From positions 14,627 through 78,626 of the forward strand of contig JAQTNW010000002.1 in NCBI GenBank assembly GCA_028713655.1: a stretch of DNA of 64,000 nt. Direction: 5' to 3'. The notes under the pieces were generated by a model. It was not told where the DNA came from and did no database searches. It worked only from the letters and a program-made list of their open reading frames with translations. This stretch comes from Candidatus Methylacidiphilales bacterium. GTDB lineage: Bacteria; Verrucomicrobiota; Verrucomicrobiia; Methylacidiphilales; JAAUTS01. Position 1 is the first letter of the stretch; each line of letters begins with the position of its first letter. The position numbers and the translations under genes were made by a program. This document shows, in pieces, positions 25,897 through 34,358 of this stretch.

Positions 25897-27179
25897 AACC
25901 AGTCGCTGGAGCAAGAACAGCAAAGGGCGCTGCGCTGGCTGACAAGGAAGTCCGTGAAATTATCGGCCGTGCGCTTGATCCGGCTGCCTATCAGGGCAAG
26001 CGCATCCTGCTGATTGTTCCCGACGGCACCCGCACCGCGCCGGTCGGGTTGTTGTTTCGGGAAATTTTTGAGAGGCTCTCAACCGTTGCGGCCAAAATCG
26101 ACGTCATGATCGCCCTCGGCACGCATCCGCCGATGAGCGATGAGGCGATTCGCGCCCGCATGGAAATCAGCCTTGAGGAACGCCGTTCCAAATATGCTCG
26201 GGTCGAGTTCATCAATCACGCATGGAATTCACCCTCCGCGCTCCACCGGCTGGGGGTCATTCCCGCGAAGGAAATCAGCGATTTGTCAGGCGGGCTCTTC
26301 GCCATGGACGTGCCGGTCGAGATCAACCGGCGGATTTTCGATTACGATCAATTGATCATCGCAGGGCCGGTTTTCCCTCATGAGGTCGTCGGCTGCTCGG
26401 GCGGCAACAAATACCTCTTCCCCGGCATCGCCGGACCCGAAATTCTCAATTTTTTTCACTGGCTCGGCGCGGTGATCACCAATCCGATGATTATCGGGAA
26501 CAAATGGACGCCCGTCCGCAAGGTGGTGGATCGCGCAGCCGCCATGGTGCCGGTGGACAGGTTTTGCTTTTGCATGGTCGTGGACCAGGCGGGGCTGGCC
26601 GGCCTTTATGCCGGAACACCCGAAGCCGCGTGGGACGCGGCCAGCGATCTTTCCCGCGAATTGCACATCGTTTACAAGGAACACCCGTTCCACACCGTCC
26701 TGTCCTGCGCCCCGAAGATGTATGACGAGCTCTGGACCGGCGGGAAATGCATGTACAAACTCGAACCCGTGGTCGCCGACGGGGGCGAGCTGATCATCTA
26801 CGCCCCGCACATCACGGAAGTTTCGGAAGTGCACGGCGCCCTTATCCGGGAAATCGGCTACCATTGCCGCGATTACTTTGTGAAGCAATGGGACTGTTTC
26901 AAAAATTATCCCTGGGGCACTCTGGCCCATTCCACGCATGTCCATGGGATCGGCACGTACAAGGACGGCATTGAAACCCCGCGCATCCGGGTCACGCTGG
27001 CCACCGGCATCCCGGAAGCGGTCTGCCGCAAGATCAACCTCGGCTGGCGCGATCCGGCTTCGATCGACGTGGAAAGTTTTGCCAACCGCGAGGACGAAGG
27101 CGTCCTGCTTGTCCGAAAAGCAGGGGAAATGCTTTATCATCTGGACAACCCGCCGGGCTGGGCCGGGGGAAAAGCATGA
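25881..27179 (+). CDS. LarA-superfamily nickel-pincer hydroxyacid epimerase (probable gluconate/mannonate 2-epimerase)
   Basis: The 432-residue protein keeps all residues used by lactate racemase LarA for nickel-pincer nucleotide and catalysis. These are Asp48 and Arg51 in PDGTR (LarA Asp72/Arg75), His82 in GTHPPM (His108), His167 in PHEVVG (His174), Lys177 in GGNKYLF (Lys184) and His193 in FFHWLG (His200), with LarA spacing of 10 and 16 exactly kept between the last three. The LarA family includes a D-gluconate 2-epimerase that interconverts gluconate and mannonate. Sandwiched between a fructuronate reductase-like SDR and gluconokinase, that activity fits best. The cofactor-making LarB, LarC and LarE are not in this window. 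Confidence 0.85.
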   Translation: MPDNLKPVAGARTAKGAALADKEVREIIGRALDPAAYQGKRILLIVPDGTRTAPVGLLFREIFERLSTVAAKIDVMIALGTHPPMSDEAIRARMEISLEERRSKYARVEFINHAWNSPSALHRLGVIPAKEISDLSGGLFAMDVPVEINRRIFDYDQLIIAGPVFPHEVVGCSGGNKYLFPGIAGPEILNFFHWLGAVITNPMIIGNKWTPVRKVVDRAAAMVPVDRFCFCMVVDQAGLAGLYAGTPEAAWDAASDLSRELHIVYKEHPFHTVLSCAPKMYDELWTGGKCMYKLEPVVADGGELIIYAPHITEVSEVHGALIREIGYHCRDYFVKQWDCFKNYPWGTLAHSTHVHGIGTYKDGIETPRIRVTLATGIPEAVCRKINLGWRDPASIDVESFANREDEGVLLVRKAGEMLYHLDNPPGWAGGKA

Positions 27180-27676
27180 GCCTTTTCGTGGTCATGGGTG
27201 TCTCGGGCTGCGGCAAGAGCAGCGTTGCGGATCTGCTGGCGAAAAAAACCGGCGGCCAATTTCTCGATGCCGACAGTTTCCATCCCGCTGCTAACAAGTC
27301 AAAAATGGCCGCGGGCATTCCTCTCACCGACGAGGATCGTTGGGATTGGCTGGACACCTTGAATCATGAATTGAAACGGCAGGCCGCATCGTCGGCGCGT
27401 CCTGTTTTTCTGGCTTGTTCCGCGCTACGCCAGGCTTACCGCGACCGCCTGGCCGACGGGTTGGATCACTTGCGTTTTATTTACCTGAAAGGCTCGAAGG
27501 AATGCATTCGCGCCCGTTTGGAAACCCGGCAGAATCACTACATGCCGCCCACGCTGCTGGAAAGCCAGTTCGCAACCCTTGAGGAACCTGAAGATGCGAT
27601 TCTTGTGGATATCGAGCGGCCGCTGGCTGAAATCATCGGCAATATTTTGCCACAACTTTCCCGGTCCAAACCTTGA
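27176..27676 (+). CDS. gntK: Gluconokinase
   Basis: The 166-residue kinase has a P-loop GVSGCGKS at residues 8-15, the GQFLDADSFHPAANKSKM substrate strand, a DEDRWDWLDTL block and ARLETRQNHYMPPTLLESQ. All are hallmarks of GntK-type gluconokinase. It phosphorylates D-gluconate to 6-phosphogluconate with ATP. The start overlaps the LarA homologue stop by four bases (ATGA). As the last gene it closes the proposed glucuronate-to-6-phosphogluconate route. Confidence 0.92.
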   Translation: MSLFVVMGVSGCGKSSVADLLAKKTGGQFLDADSFHPAANKSKMAAGIPLTDEDRWDWLDTLNHELKRQAASSARPVFLACSALRQAYRDRLADGLDHLRFIYLKGSKECIRARLETRQNHYMPPTLLESQFATLEEPEDAILVDIERPLAEIIGNILPQLSRSKP

Positions 27677-27695
27677 AACCCTTGCGGTATGCCCG

Positions 27696-28208
27696 CTATT
27701 TGGGAGCGTCAGGCTTGTAGGTGGTTTCCTTGTAATTGCGCCAGGCTGATTCGACACTCTTGAACAGGGACAACACCTGCTCCTCGCTGATAAGCCGGTA
27801 TTCCACGGTCTTGGCATGGGTCGTTGTCGGGTAGTTCTTGATCACCGTGGTTTGCAGGTTTCCCTGTCCAGTTTTGTCCATCAGGTCTGAAAAGTGTTGC
27901 TGGATATCCCCCTTGATCGACTCTCCGATGCCGCCAGGGGCGTGTACATCCACGGGCGCCAGATAATAAAAGCGGGCCGTCGTATTGCCCGTGGTATCGA
28001 CGGTCAGTTCCTTGACGCGGATTGTCCCATCCACCAGATACTCATGTGTGCTGACGGATGTGATGGAATCCAAGGCAACCACATAACTGCCTCCCGGCAG
28101 ATCGACTCTCCAAAAGGGCTTTGCCTGGGCTGCGGACAGGCACACACAAAAAAGCAGGACCGGAATGGCGATGAAGAGGATGCGTTTCACGAGGGTGAGC
28201 CTAGACAT
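27696..28208 (-). CDS. Secreted hypothetical protein
   Basis: The 170-residue protein begins with MSRLTLVKR and a hydrophobic signal sequence ending near AAQAK. The mature portion has a beta-strand-rich start (FWRVDLPGGSYVVALDSI, a phrase seen in small periplasmic proteins) and a helical C-terminus ending KETTYKPDAPK. I place the start at 28208, not at 28247, because the added residues do not fit a signal peptide. Function unknown. It is transcribed toward gntK and ends 19 bases from it. Confidence 0.7.
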   Translation of the reverse strand: MSRLTLVKRILFIAIPVLLFCVCLSAAQAKPFWRVDLPGGSYVVALDSITSVSTHEYLVDGTIRVKELTVDTTGNTTARFYYLAPVDVHAPGGIGESIKGDIQQHFSDLMDKTGQGNLQTTVIKNYPTTTHAKTVEYRLISEEQVLSLFKSVESAWRNYKETTYKPDAPK

Positions 28209-28283
28209 TTTATCCGGCGTATTCGAGCCCTTTATTTTGCATCTCATGTGGCTTGGGCGAGAGGTGGTCGGCCCTGTACGACC

Positions 28284-28514
28284 TCATTGTTTGAATAGAC
28301 TCTTCACGGAATAGAAAATAAAATAGGCCAATCCAAAAATCGCTGTAAATGCTGTGGCCCAGAACCCAAAGGGGCCTGGGGAGTAAATACCGCTCGCAAT
28401 CCAGGAAACATCCTGATGCGATCTATGCGCGAGGAAGCAATCGATTAAATAAAATATTCCGCTCGCCAGAAAGACACACGCACCGACGATAGCCTTGTCT
28501 CGGTTGGTCTTCAT
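28284..28514 (-). CDS. Small membrane protein of unknown function
   Basis: About 76 residues with two hydrophobic segments (AIVGACVFLASGIFYLIDCF and a second near the C-terminus). The start at 28514 avoids an unlikely leader. It ends with SVKSLFKQ, a basic tail. It lies 72 bases after the VapD-like gene in the same direction. There is no domain I recognise. Confidence 0.5.
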   Translation of the reverse strand: MKTNRDKAIVGACVFLASGIFYLIDCFLAHRSHQDVSWIASGIYSPGPFGFWATAFTAIFGLAYFIFYSVKSLFKQ

Positions 28515-28586
28515 ATTTCTGACGAACGGTATATTAGGCTGAAACGTCTTTGTAAGATAACCACCCCACGACGTGAGGGGCAAAGA

Positions 28587-28880
28587 TTATTTGTCCATCT
28601 GGATGGCGGGCATGAGGTCGTTATTTTCCTCGATCCGCATCATGCGAATGTCCCGGACAGAGGCGGCAAACCAGGGCAAGGTTTTTGATAATTCATTGAT
28701 GGCGACGACGCAGGTGACGGCATTGACGACTTCCGGCTTGCCAAAATAGACGCTGCCCTGCTGCCAATCAAATCCCCTGGCATGGAGGATTTTTTTAATC
28801 TCCCCGTAGGCATTGTTATAGGGATCGCCATAGGTTTGCTTGAGAATTTCAATATCGAGGTCAAAAGCAACTGCGTACAT
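28587..28880 (-). CDS. vapD: VapD-like endoribonuclease
   Basis: The 97-residue protein opens MYAVAFDLDIEILKQTYG, the VapD signature, and continues with the FDWQQGSVYFG strand of this ferredoxin-like, Cas2-related fold. The conserved Asp in AFDLD is present. VapD proteins are small RNases and often act as toxins. The upstream in-frame extension to 28976 is ignored because VapD always starts at this methionine. No antitoxin-like partner such as VapX is evident next to it. Confidence 0.85.
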   Translation of the reverse strand: MYAVAFDLDIEILKQTYGDPYNNAYGEIKKILHARGFDWQQGSVYFGKPEVVNAVTCVVAINELSKTLPWFAASVRDIRMMRIEENNDLMPAIQMDK

Positions 28881-29137
28881 ACGTTGTTTTCCAGGAGGCG
28901 GAAGTGACGACTGGTCTTCCGACAACGGGACATGGAGTCCTTTTTTAGGAAGGATGGGTGTCGGGTTCACGCTCAATCACTAGCAAAACACACCGCTAAA
29001 AGCAATGGAATTATATTCCCATGCCGGGAGGCGCAACCTGTTTTCAATGTTCAACTTTGTGATCTTCGCGACCTTCCTGTAAAAAGTGTTGTGCTTTTCT
29101 TTGTGCCTTTGCGGACCGCGTGGTCGCGGGCTTTGCG
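28881..29137. other. Gene-free stretch, degraded repeat text
   Basis: No supported gene. The part around 29055-29135 contains TTCTTTGTGCCTTTGCGGA and CTTCCTGTAAAAAG, part of the dispersed intergenic repeat family. An unannotated in-frame lead to the vapD gene is present but is not needed. Confidence 0.55.
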
Positions 29138-30454
29138 TTAAGTGTTGCTTTCTCGGCACAAAAACTTTCGCAGAATGTTACAATCCTCCAGACAACCGGC
29201 CTTCAATTGCCGCAGCCGCGGTTGGTACACGATCCAGAACCCGCCCGCCAGCCAGGCCAGCAACAGAGGCGCCGTGGGGGCAACTTTCCAGCCTTCGAAG
29301 TTGATCGAAAACAGCGTGATCCCCCAGAAAAACAAAAGCAGCAGATTGCGACGAAGCTTCAGTCCGGAATCCGAACTGGCCATGACCGCAATCCACCAGC
29401 CGGCGCCCAGCAAAAGATCGTAATACATCACATAGGGCGAAATCAGCAAAACCAGGCTGATGGCAAACAGCAGCGCATGTTGGGAGCCGACAGCGCGCAA
29501 CGGCCGCGACCAGCGCACAAGCAAAGCGGATGCGGCGAACAGCAGCATGGAAAAAACGGAAAAGGCAGCTTCGGCCAATCCCCGCGCCGTGGGCGAGGAA
29601 TCGTGAAGGCTCAAAAGAAAATAACGCAGGCTCTGGTTCAGATTGAAGATTTGGTTCTGGCCGCCGCAGAGCAGATTTTTCATGACACCCAGCCAGGCCA
29701 GATGGGAATCGATCCCGCAGGTCCAGAGGCCGAGCAGGAGAAATCCCAGCGACCCGAGGCAGAGGCCCGAAAAATAGCGCCAATGCCCGGCAAGCAACAT
29801 GAAGACACCCGGAGCCAGAAGGAATTGCGGTTTGTAAAAAAGACAGGCGGCGAGCAAGCCGGCGAGAAAGGGGCGGTTCCGGCAGAGCAGGAGCGCAGCC
29901 CCGGCGTAGATAAAAAAAGAAAGGGCGGCGTTTTGTCCGACAATCAAGCCATAAAAAAACACCGGCAGGCCCGCCATGAAAAGCAAGCCCGGCCTTCCCG
30001 CGAGAGAGGGGAAGCATTTCAAAATGAAATAGGCCCCTGCCAGGTAAAGGCCGACAGAAGCTGCCAGCCACAGGGCTGCAAATGTTTTATAAGGCAGTGT
30101 CACGAGCGACGAAACCATGAGAGCGTGCAGGGGCGGATATAAATAGTTGAACCCGCTGGTCTTCCCGAAATTGGGGCCTCCAAAAAGTTCACCCATGCGG
30201 TCGCCAAGTTTGCTGTCCCGGTAGAGATCCTGCATCCGGCCTTCGGCCACCATTTTTCCAGCGGCGTAGTGCTGCGTCAAATCGCTGCTGAGGATGCGCC
30301 CGTTCGTGGCATTAAATCCACTGGCGCCAAACCAAAAGGCGATCAGCCCGGCGCTGAAGATGCAGATGGAGGCGAGGCTCAGGACCTTCAGAAGCAGGAG
30401 TCCGGGGTCCGAAAAGGGACTTTTTGAAAGCGGTGTTGAATCCGAGGAAGGCAT
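29138..30454 (-). CDS. DUF2029/GT87-like multi-pass glycosyltransferase
   Basis: The roughly 438-residue integral membrane protein has about 10-12 transmembrane segments. The large first loop reads SSDLTQHYAAGKMVAEGRM with an acidic residue pair, then FNYLYPPLHALM, a signature of the DUF2029 (GT87) mannosyltransferase-like family. Such GT-C enzymes use polyprenyl-phosphate sugars as donors. The start is at 30454, following a weak leader in the longer frame. It opens the glycosylation-like cluster and is divergent to the 186-residue protein. Substrate unknown. Confidence 0.75.
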   Translation of the reverse strand: MPSSDSTPLSKSPFSDPGLLLLKVLSLASICIFSAGLIAFWFGASGFNATNGRILSSDLTQHYAAGKMVAEGRMQDLYRDSKLGDRMGELFGGPNFGKTSGFNYLYPPLHALMVSSLVTLPYKTFAALWLAASVGLYLAGAYFILKCFPSLAGRPGLLFMAGLPVFFYGLIVGQNAALSFFIYAGAALLLCRNRPFLAGLLAACLFYKPQFLLAPGVFMLLAGHWRYFSGLCLGSLGFLLLGLWTCGIDSHLAWLGVMKNLLCGGQNQIFNLNQSLRYFLLSLHDSSPTARGLAEAAFSVFSMLLFAASALLVRWSRPLRAVGSQHALLFAISLVLLISPYVMYYDLLLGAGWWIAVMASSDSGLKLRRNLLLLFFWGITLFSINFEGWKVAPTAPLLLAWLAGGFWIVYQPRLRQLKAGCLEDCNILRKFLCRESNT

Positions 30455-30509
30455 GGCGTGATAAAAAATATTTTGTGAACCTGTCGGGCTGTGCTTATGA
30501 TCTCCATTT

Positions 30510-31070
30510 ATGAGTGGAATTGCCAGTCCGGAATGGAACATCAAAACACGGTCCTCAGTCTGCCAAATCAGCGGCCGCGCCTTCCAGGAGGATGAACCTT
30601 TTTATACATTGCTGATCGACACACCCGAGGGCCTGTTGCGGACCGACATGTGCCAGGAAGCATGGGAGAGCCGCCAGCCTGCGCCGGAGATGGTTTCGAA
30701 TTGGAAATCGATCTTCAAGCCCGACCCGCCGGTATCGCCGGATGCCGTGCGCAAGGAGGATGCGGAGTCCGAATTGCGGCGACTCCTGGAAAACCTCACG
30801 CCGGAAAACCACAAGACCTGTTATCTCCTGGCCCTGCTGCTGGAGCGGAAGCGCATTTTGAAGTCGCGCGAAAAAATCATGCGGAACGGGCAAAAGCTTG
30901 TGGTGTACGAGCATGCGGTGACGCAGGAAACGCTGCTGGTGCCGGAGATTGAGTTCAAGCTTACGGAAATGGACGGGCTGATCGCGGAAATCAGCAGTGG
31001 ACACGGGATGGTGTTCCGGGTGAACAATCCGGTGGAGCCAATTCCCGAGGAAGCGACCGCCCAGACGTAA
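30510..31070 (+). CDS. Conserved hypothetical protein (186 residues)
   Basis: The protein begins with WNIKTRSSVCQISGRAF, then EPFYTLLID, and has a conserved WKSIFKPDPP phrase. A C-terminal half with many charged residues (KSREKIMRNGQKLVVYEH) follows. I recall this pattern from Verrucomicrobia proteins of about 180 residues without an assigned role. Cysteines near the start and in MCQEAW suggest a metal or zinc site. No signal peptide or membrane segment. It starts 55 bases from the divergent GT87-like gene. Confidence 0.65.
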   Translation: MSGIASPEWNIKTRSSVCQISGRAFQEDEPFYTLLIDTPEGLLRTDMCQEAWESRQPAPEMVSNWKSIFKPDPPVSPDAVRKEDAESELRRLLENLTPENHKTCYLLALLLERKRILKSREKIMRNGQKLVVYEHAVTQETLLVPEIEFKLTEMDGLIAEISSGHGMVFRVNNPVEPIPEEATAQT

Positions 31071-31511
31071 GCAGTTTTTGACCTTTTACCGCTGAGAACG
31101 CGAAGTGTTTAACACCAAGACGTCCGCCAGAGGACGGATTCGCCCCGTGTGCGAACAAGAGATGCAAAAATGAGGTGAAAGCTTAAAACCTGTCTTAAAC
31201 CATCCCCCTGACAAGGGGGAAGAAAAGGGGTTTTATTTTGCCCGCGAAACACGCGAAAATCACAAAAGGAAGCCAAAATCCATTTCTCTCACAAAGCCGC
31301 GGAGGGCACGAAGGGAAACGGATGGAAATGAAGAATTCAGGATGTGGAATTCAAACTTCTGGATTTGATCTTGTTTCGGAAGTGCAAGCGCACAAACTGC
31401 CTTGATGCAGCGCCAACGGCAGGTTGTTCACAATTGGGTTGCCTTTGCAAGAGTTCTACAACACGTTGCAATTGCCGCGCGCGGTTGAACAATACTGTGA
31501 GGTCAAAAAAT
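31071..31511. other. Gene-free stretch with repeat fragments
   Basis: No supported gene. It has dispersed-repeat text around 31090-31130 and 31230-31310, a short CCCCCT/AGGGGG dyad near 31205-31222 and a low-complexity stretch. The AT-rich open frame from 31344 is non-conserved before the methionine at 31512. Confidence 0.5.
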
Positions 31512-32009
31512 ATGCCGCTATATAACATCGCAGCCCTCGTAATCCGGTTCTTTACACTGTCCTGGCTAATTACCGGATTATGCACTATGATTCCCCAGAT
31601 GGTGTCTATTCCCTATGACTTTTCGTTGGGCACAGCATGCTGTCTTTCTACGCCAGTATTTTTATTTGCTCTGGCTTTTGTGTTTTGGCGTTTTGCCCCT
31701 TCTATATCGCGCCTTATGATTCGAGGTATCGAAACTGACATTACGTTTACAACCCTCACAAGAGCGGATTTATATTGCTTTGCCTTTGTTTTGGTTGGCC
31801 TTTGGTATTTTTTATCCAGCATTCCCAACGCCCTTAACTGGATACACTATTTACTGAAGATTGCTGCAGAGGGTCAAAAAAATGAGACTTTAGGGAGTTC
31901 TGATATTTACGCGCTGTCTCAAGCCATGATTTCTATGGTCTTTGGTGTTGCATGTATTGTAGCCGCCCCCCGTTGGGCGAAACTTTTATTAAGAAATGAA
32001 AAGAACTAA
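31512..32009 (+). CDS. AT-rich four-pass membrane protein, unknown
   Basis: A 165-residue hydrophobic protein with four predicted membrane spans (about residues 8-30, 45-65, 85-105 and 140-155). The start is the ATG at 31512; the longer frame from 31344 has cysteine-rich text that looks like non-coding DNA. Base composition is far more AT-rich than the neighbours, as in the next small gene, which points to acquisition. No family is recognised. Confidence 0.55.
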   Translation: MPLYNIAALVIRFFTLSWLITGLCTMIPQMVSIPYDFSLGTACCLSTPVFLFALAFVFWRFAPSISRLMIRGIETDITFTTLTRADLYCFAFVLVGLWYFLSSIPNALNWIHYLLKIAAEGQKNETLGSSDIYALSQAMISMVFGVACIVAAPRWAKLLLRNEKN

Positions 32010-32083
32010 CCAGACTGCGGAGAGCGTCGCCCGCCGAAGCTAGCGAAAGTTGGCCATTACGAACGCGACGGAATAAAAACATT

Positions 32084-32326
32084 ATGATCAAACTCTTTAT
32101 ATCGTTAGCAACTCGTTATGCGCGTTTCTCGCTTCGCAATTCATCAGGTCCCCGAGTATCGGCATTTGTCTGTGCCGCATTACTCTTTGCCGGTTCACGT
32201 CACATATGGATTTACTTTGTTAAATCAGAAGGTGATTCCAATTTATGGTTTGGAGCACTGATGATTGTTGTTGCCTTATTTAATTTTCAAAACCTGGGAT
32301 TTAAACAACTGTTTGATGAGAAATAA
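32084..32326 (+). CDS. Small AT-rich membrane protein, unknown
   Basis: An 80-residue protein with a hydrophobic middle (VSAFVCAALLFAGSRHIWIY) and a second short hydrophobic stretch (ALMIVVALFNF). It is AT-rich, like the gene before it, and is followed at 32360 by a strong hairpin. No function can be given. Confidence 0.5.
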   Translation: MIKLFISLATRYARFSLRNSSGPRVSAFVCAALLFAGSRHIWIYFVKSEGDSNLWFGALMIVVALFNFQNLGFKQLFDEK

Positions 32327-32359
32327 AAATATCGAGCCAGGCCGCCGAATCCTTCACAC

Positions 32360-32388
32360 ACCGGCACTTTACGGCTTGTGCCGGTTTT
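32360..32388 (+). terminator. Rho-independent-like hairpin
   Basis: ACCGGCAC (32360-32367) pairs perfectly with GTGCCGGT (32378-32385) over a ten-base loop, and is followed by TTTAA. It lies 33 bases after the small AT-rich gene. Confidence 0.6.
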
Positions 32389-32580
32389 AAGTTCCTAAGT
32401 TTTACCTTCCTCTGCGCTGGTTCTAGCCTTTTGCGTCTTTTGCGCATTTTCGCGGCCAAAGCCAGTTTCTGGTTTTCCTCCGCGGCTTTGTGCGAGATTC
32501 TGTGTTAGCTTTCAAGAGTTTGAGATGGAGTAAGAGTAGGATTAAGAGTAAGATTTCCATCCGCGTTTGAGAACGGTTTT

Positions 32581-34254
32581 TTAGGGAATCTCCGACAGGC
32601 GCCAGGCCTGGTCCTGCCAGGTGATCCGGTAGTTGCGGCCACCGGCTTTTCGTACAAGTACGCTGGTGTTGCCCGGTTTATCGAAGGACAGGAAAATCAA
32701 TTGCTCGCGATGTTGTAGGCCGGACAACTGCTCTTCGTAAAAACCCATGTAAAACGGCTGCGGCCCAAACCGATTGGAGGCGTTGGCGCGGGTGAGCGAA
32801 TACCCGATGGCGCAGGGCACACGGAACAGGGAGCCATAGTTGCAGGAACCCAGCAGTATCGAGGCTTCGTCGTCGCGCGGGTTTCTGAACGGCAGCACCG
32901 CCGCAAAGTATTCGCCGGGAGCCTGCAACTGCCGGGCCAATTGCCAGAAGGATTCCGCTTTGCCTGACAAATAAAAATTGCGGTCGGCATTCAGAGGCTG
33001 GATGGTCGGCGCCGGGGAGGAAAACAGGGTGCCGCAAAACACAATCATCCCGATACCGAAATATAAAACGGCTTTTTTCCAGAAAATGCGCATCCCGTAG
33101 ATGGACATCCAAAGGTGCAGGCCGAACAACAGCAAAAAGCCTTCCTTGAAAGGCCAGCGCAGGGAACGGAATACGGGCAGGCTGGAAAAAAGGTGCTGCA
33201 CCGGCGCCGGGCGGACAAGAAGAACGAAGGCAAAGGCGATAAACAACGCCAGGCAGATTGTTTTGCCCGTCCAGGAGGCAGGCCGGCACAACAGGAGGCA
33301 AAAGGCGGCGGGACAGAATAACAAGCCGCAAGCATCCGCTTGTGGACCACCGACGGCAAGAGGCGCGCCGTCCAGGGCGCTAAGGCCGCCAAGAAACCAG
33401 GAAAGCGGGACGTGCCAGAACGGGATTTTTCCCTCCTGCAGCATCGAGGCTGACAACCCGTCGGCACGCGTGGCATGGGCAAACCCTGACAAGAATGGCA
33501 GGACAAAGGGCAGCAGAATGATGAATGCCAGGGCAAGTGAGCCAAAACAGCGCGCAGCCGGGACGATGTCCCGTTCCGCAACCGAAAGGCCCAAAGCCAG
33601 CAGCAACACTGCGAAGTTTTCAAACAGGAACGGCCCGGGATGCCCTCCCATGCAGGCATGAAGTTCCGCAAGGACGAAAACAGCAATCCCGATTTTGGTG
33701 TCGCGGCAAAGCAAGCCATAGAGCAACCACGGCAGGGCTGAGGTATTTGCCAGATAGAGCACCCAGGAAGAGCCGATCAGCAATTGGTACACGCCATAAG
33801 TCCAACTCAGGCTCAGGAGAGCCGACCAGCAGGGTGAAACCGCGCCCACCCACCGCTTCTGGGCTTCCAGGGCGCAGAAATAAAATCCCAGCGACTGAAC
33901 GATCAACAGAAAAGAACCCCAGAGTTCCACAATCCAGCGTTCAAGGCCCGCGGAAGCCAGAAGCGAAATCAACAGCAAAACGGGGTGCCAACAATTGATG
34001 AAGCTGGGGTCGCGCAGCAGGCAATAGCCCCCGCCAAAGATATAGTCATTGTAGAAAGGATTTTGAAAATGCGCGAGGCGGCGTCCGATTTCGGCCATGA
34101 CCGGCTGGAAATAGCACAGGTTGTCGTTCGTCAAAAAAAAGAACGGGCGCCACAACTGGAGCAGGAGCAGGACAAGCAGATTGGCTGCCAGCAGGCAGTG
34201 CGCGGGACGGGGGATGCCGCCCCATTTTGCAAAACCGGTTTGAGTGGAAGTCAT
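32581..34254 (-). CDS. Large multi-pass membrane protein (GT-C-like)
   Basis: The roughly 557-residue protein has about 12 membrane segments and no signal peptide. Its first large loop reads FLTNDNLCYFQPVMAEIGRR with acidic residues after the first span, as in GT-C-type glycosyltransferases such as YfhO/PMT-like proteins. The C-terminal 150 residues are soluble and presumably external. The start is placed at 34254 (MTSTQTGF), 105 bases from the divergent GT2 gene. I do not recognise an exact family. Confidence 0.6.
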   Translation of the reverse strand: MTSTQTGFAKWGGIPRPAHCLLAANLLVLLLLQLWRPFFFLTNDNLCYFQPVMAEIGRRLAHFQNPFYNDYIFGGGYCLLRDPSFINCWHPVLLLISLLASAGLERWIVELWGSFLLIVQSLGFYFCALEAQKRWVGAVSPCWSALLSLSWTYGVYQLLIGSSWVLYLANTSALPWLLYGLLCRDTKIGIAVFVLAELHACMGGHPGPFLFENFAVLLLALGLSVAERDIVPAARCFGSLALAFIILLPFVLPFLSGFAHATRADGLSASMLQEGKIPFWHVPLSWFLGGLSALDGAPLAVGGPQADACGLLFCPAAFCLLLCRPASWTGKTICLALFIAFAFVLLVRPAPVQHLFSSLPVFRSLRWPFKEGFLLLFGLHLWMSIYGMRIFWKKAVLYFGIGMIVFCGTLFSSPAPTIQPLNADRNFYLSGKAESFWQLARQLQAPGEYFAAVLPFRNPRDDEASILLGSCNYGSLFRVPCAIGYSLTRANASNRFGPQPFYMGFYEEQLSGLQHREQLIFLSFDKPGNTSVLVRKAGGRNYRITWQDQAWRLSEIP

Positions 34255-34273
34255 GGTTGAATTTTCATGGCAT

Positions 34274-34292
34274 GTGTGAGATAAGCAGGCTA
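34274..34292 (+). repeat. 19-base motif shared with the triple-hairpin element
   Basis: GTGTGAGATAAGCAGGCTA here is identical to 40658-40676, the last arm of the second triple-hairpin element, and the preceding 13 bases are also similar. It may be a trapped right end of the element or a shared binding site. It lies in the divergent promoter gap. Confidence 0.6.
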
Positions 34293-34358
34293 AGCTGAGA
34301 TTCACATACACGAGCCCAAAAGTCAAAGGCTGGTTGACATTCAGATCGCTAACGCTAA

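Noticed and set aside
31203-31225. Terminator CCCCCT-TGACA-AGGGGG
   Set aside because: The stem is short and no T-run follows directly, so it was not called.
32010-32090. Integron attC-like sites around the small AT-rich genes
   Set aside because: The gap has GTTGGCC and CTAACC text but not the paired RYYYAAC/GTTRRRY arms of attC.
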